The notes under the pieces: generated by a model
Seen by the model: only the letters and a program-made list of their open reading frames with translations
Told to the model about the DNA's origin: nothing
Databases searched by the model: none
DNA from: Muribaculaceae bacterium
GTDB lineage: Bacteria > Bacteroidota > Bacteroidia > Bacteroidales > Muribaculaceae
Direction: 5' to 3'
Assembly: GCA_022510445.1 (NCBI GenBank)
Contig: JAFLTN010000012.1
Coordinates: 1 to 35,205 of the forward strand
Length of the DNA stretch: 35,205 nucleotides
Program-made: the position numbers and the translations under genes
Shown: piece after piece, positions 34,858 through 35,205 of the stretch
Numbering within the stretch: position 1 is the first letter of the stretch
Layout: every line of letters starts with the position of its first letter

Positions 34858-34926
34858 GGTTAAACTCCCCGGAGGGGATATATGTGATTAACCCCGGCAT
34901 AGGGGAGTAAGCGACCTTGCCGGGGT
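34858..34926. repeat. GC-rich intergenic element with alternative hairpins
   Basis: TCCCCGGAGGGGA (34866-34878) is bracketed by GGTTAA (34858-34863) and TTAACC (34888-34893). Next comes a perfect 9-bp stem, ACCCCGGCA (34891-34899) with TGCCGGGGT (34918-34926). CTCCCC (34865-34870) can also pair with GGGGAG (34902-34907). The pairings compete. It lies 3' of the partial T9SS-cargo gene and 5' of arsR. It may be a terminator or a dispersed repeat. Confidence 0.55.
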
Positions 34927-34954
34927 GAGATGCTCTCTTCGTTGATTATTGATG

Positions 34955-35205
34955 TTATTTCAAGTATACTTTTGATGAACCTTTGGAAGTGCGCACGATG
35001 TATAAGCCTGACGGTAGTTCGGGCCTGGAGTTGTTATCCGTTTCTGCCACCTTTATACCATCGAGCGTGAAGAATTCCAAACGTCCCGTTTCATCTCCAA
35101 ACATGGATTCAATGCCGCTGAGATCACCGAAATAAACCGATTCGGGGGCGGTTAGCAAGACTATATTGCCAATATAAGAATTAATCTGGCCAAAGGCTAA
35201 GTTAT
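34955..35205 (-). CDS. C-terminal part of a T9SS-sorted secreted protein (runs off right edge)
   Basis: The frame is open from the right edge to the stop at 34955, giving 83 residues. The ending (GRLEFFTLDGIKVAETDNN, LPSGLYIVRTSKGSSKVYLK) is a type A T9SS sorting domain, like the tail of the LRR protein at the left side of the window. What comes before (NLAFGQINSYIGNIVLLTAPES) may be the end of a beta-rich cargo domain. The cargo cannot be identified because most of the gene is outside. An internal TTG at 35158 is not its real start. The GC-rich hairpin element lies just after the stop. Confidence 0.8.
   Translation of the reverse strand, partial: NLAFGQINSYIGNIVLLTAPESVYFGDLSGIESMFGDETGRLEFFTLDGIKVAETDNNSRPELPSGLYIVRTSKGSSKVYLK

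Noticed and set aside
1-35205. CRISPR arrays, tRNA, rRNA, insertion sequences or prophage
   Set aside because: No regularly spaced repeats, no cloverleaf-like intergenic block, no transposase, integrase or phage gene was found on reading both strands.

Overview
The window looks like a chromosomal core region of a Bacteroidales bacterium, plausibly a gut Muribaculaceae or Bacteroides relative; the family-level guess is weak. Signs seen in the sequence: most promoters match the Bacteroidetes -7 box TAnnTTTG, several with TTTG 19-22 nt upstream; purine-rich Shine-Dalgarno sites are scarce; two proteins end in type IX secretion (T9SS) sorting tails; and there are Bacteroidetes-typical families (DUF3078 barrel, DUF3467, HU-like proteins, BspA-type leucine-rich repeats). 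I see no prophage, insertion sequence, CRISPR array, tRNA or rRNA.

Layout. 1-952 (-): 5' part of pheT. 1092-2960 (-): secreted BspA-like LRR/Big2 protein with a T9SS tail. 3131-3502 (+): YccF membrane protein. 3593-4886 (-): two overlapping HU-family genes, the second an unusual HU / membrane helix / LysM fusion. 4942-6255 (+): SDR epimerase with a C-terminal Cys/His cluster, divergent from the HU pair. 6337-10493 (+): parE-coaD-S41 protease. 10564-13825 (+): envelope genes (DUF3078 barrel, two small exported proteins, Trp-rich two-helix PH-like protein), closed by a terminator. 14132-14554 (+): sufE. 14630-19325 (+): POT peptide transporter, YqhD-like alcohol dehydrogenase, acyl-CoA ligase. 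19475-20101 (+): lipoprotein, overlapping tail-to-tail with a YycJ-like metallo-hydrolase coupled to an RsmI-like methylase (20049-21759, -). 21825-24145 (+): RsmF/NOL1-type rRNA methyltransferase, a small HMA-like protein and a LolD-like ATPase. 24278-26059 (+): DUF3467 gene and cysS, ended by a strong bidirectional terminator. 26160-29219 (-): tcdA and a NatAB-like ABC exporter. 29349-33039 (-): ROK sugar kinase and a multidomain SGNH-SGNH-sialidase. 33159-34766 (-): ArsR-family regulator and a permease-HMA metal exporter. 34955-35205 (-): tail of another T9SS cargo protein running off the edge.

How the genes work together. Most of the window is housekeeping: translation (pheT, cysS, tcdA, rRNA methylases), chromosome topology (parE, HU proteins), cofactor supply (coaD, sufE) and envelope upkeep. 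Three parts are more specialised: host-glycan foraging (sialidase/esterase plus ROK kinase), metal efflux (ArsR plus permease-HMA, with a candidate operator overlapping the promoter), and the HU operon whose second product could physically link DNA to the cell wall. The HU-TM-LysM fusion is the best candidate here for an under-described system. Also notable are two divergent promoter pairs with the same 12-bp geometry, each giving one apparently leaderless mRNA, and a GC-rich element at 34858-34926 that can fold in mutually exclusive ways.
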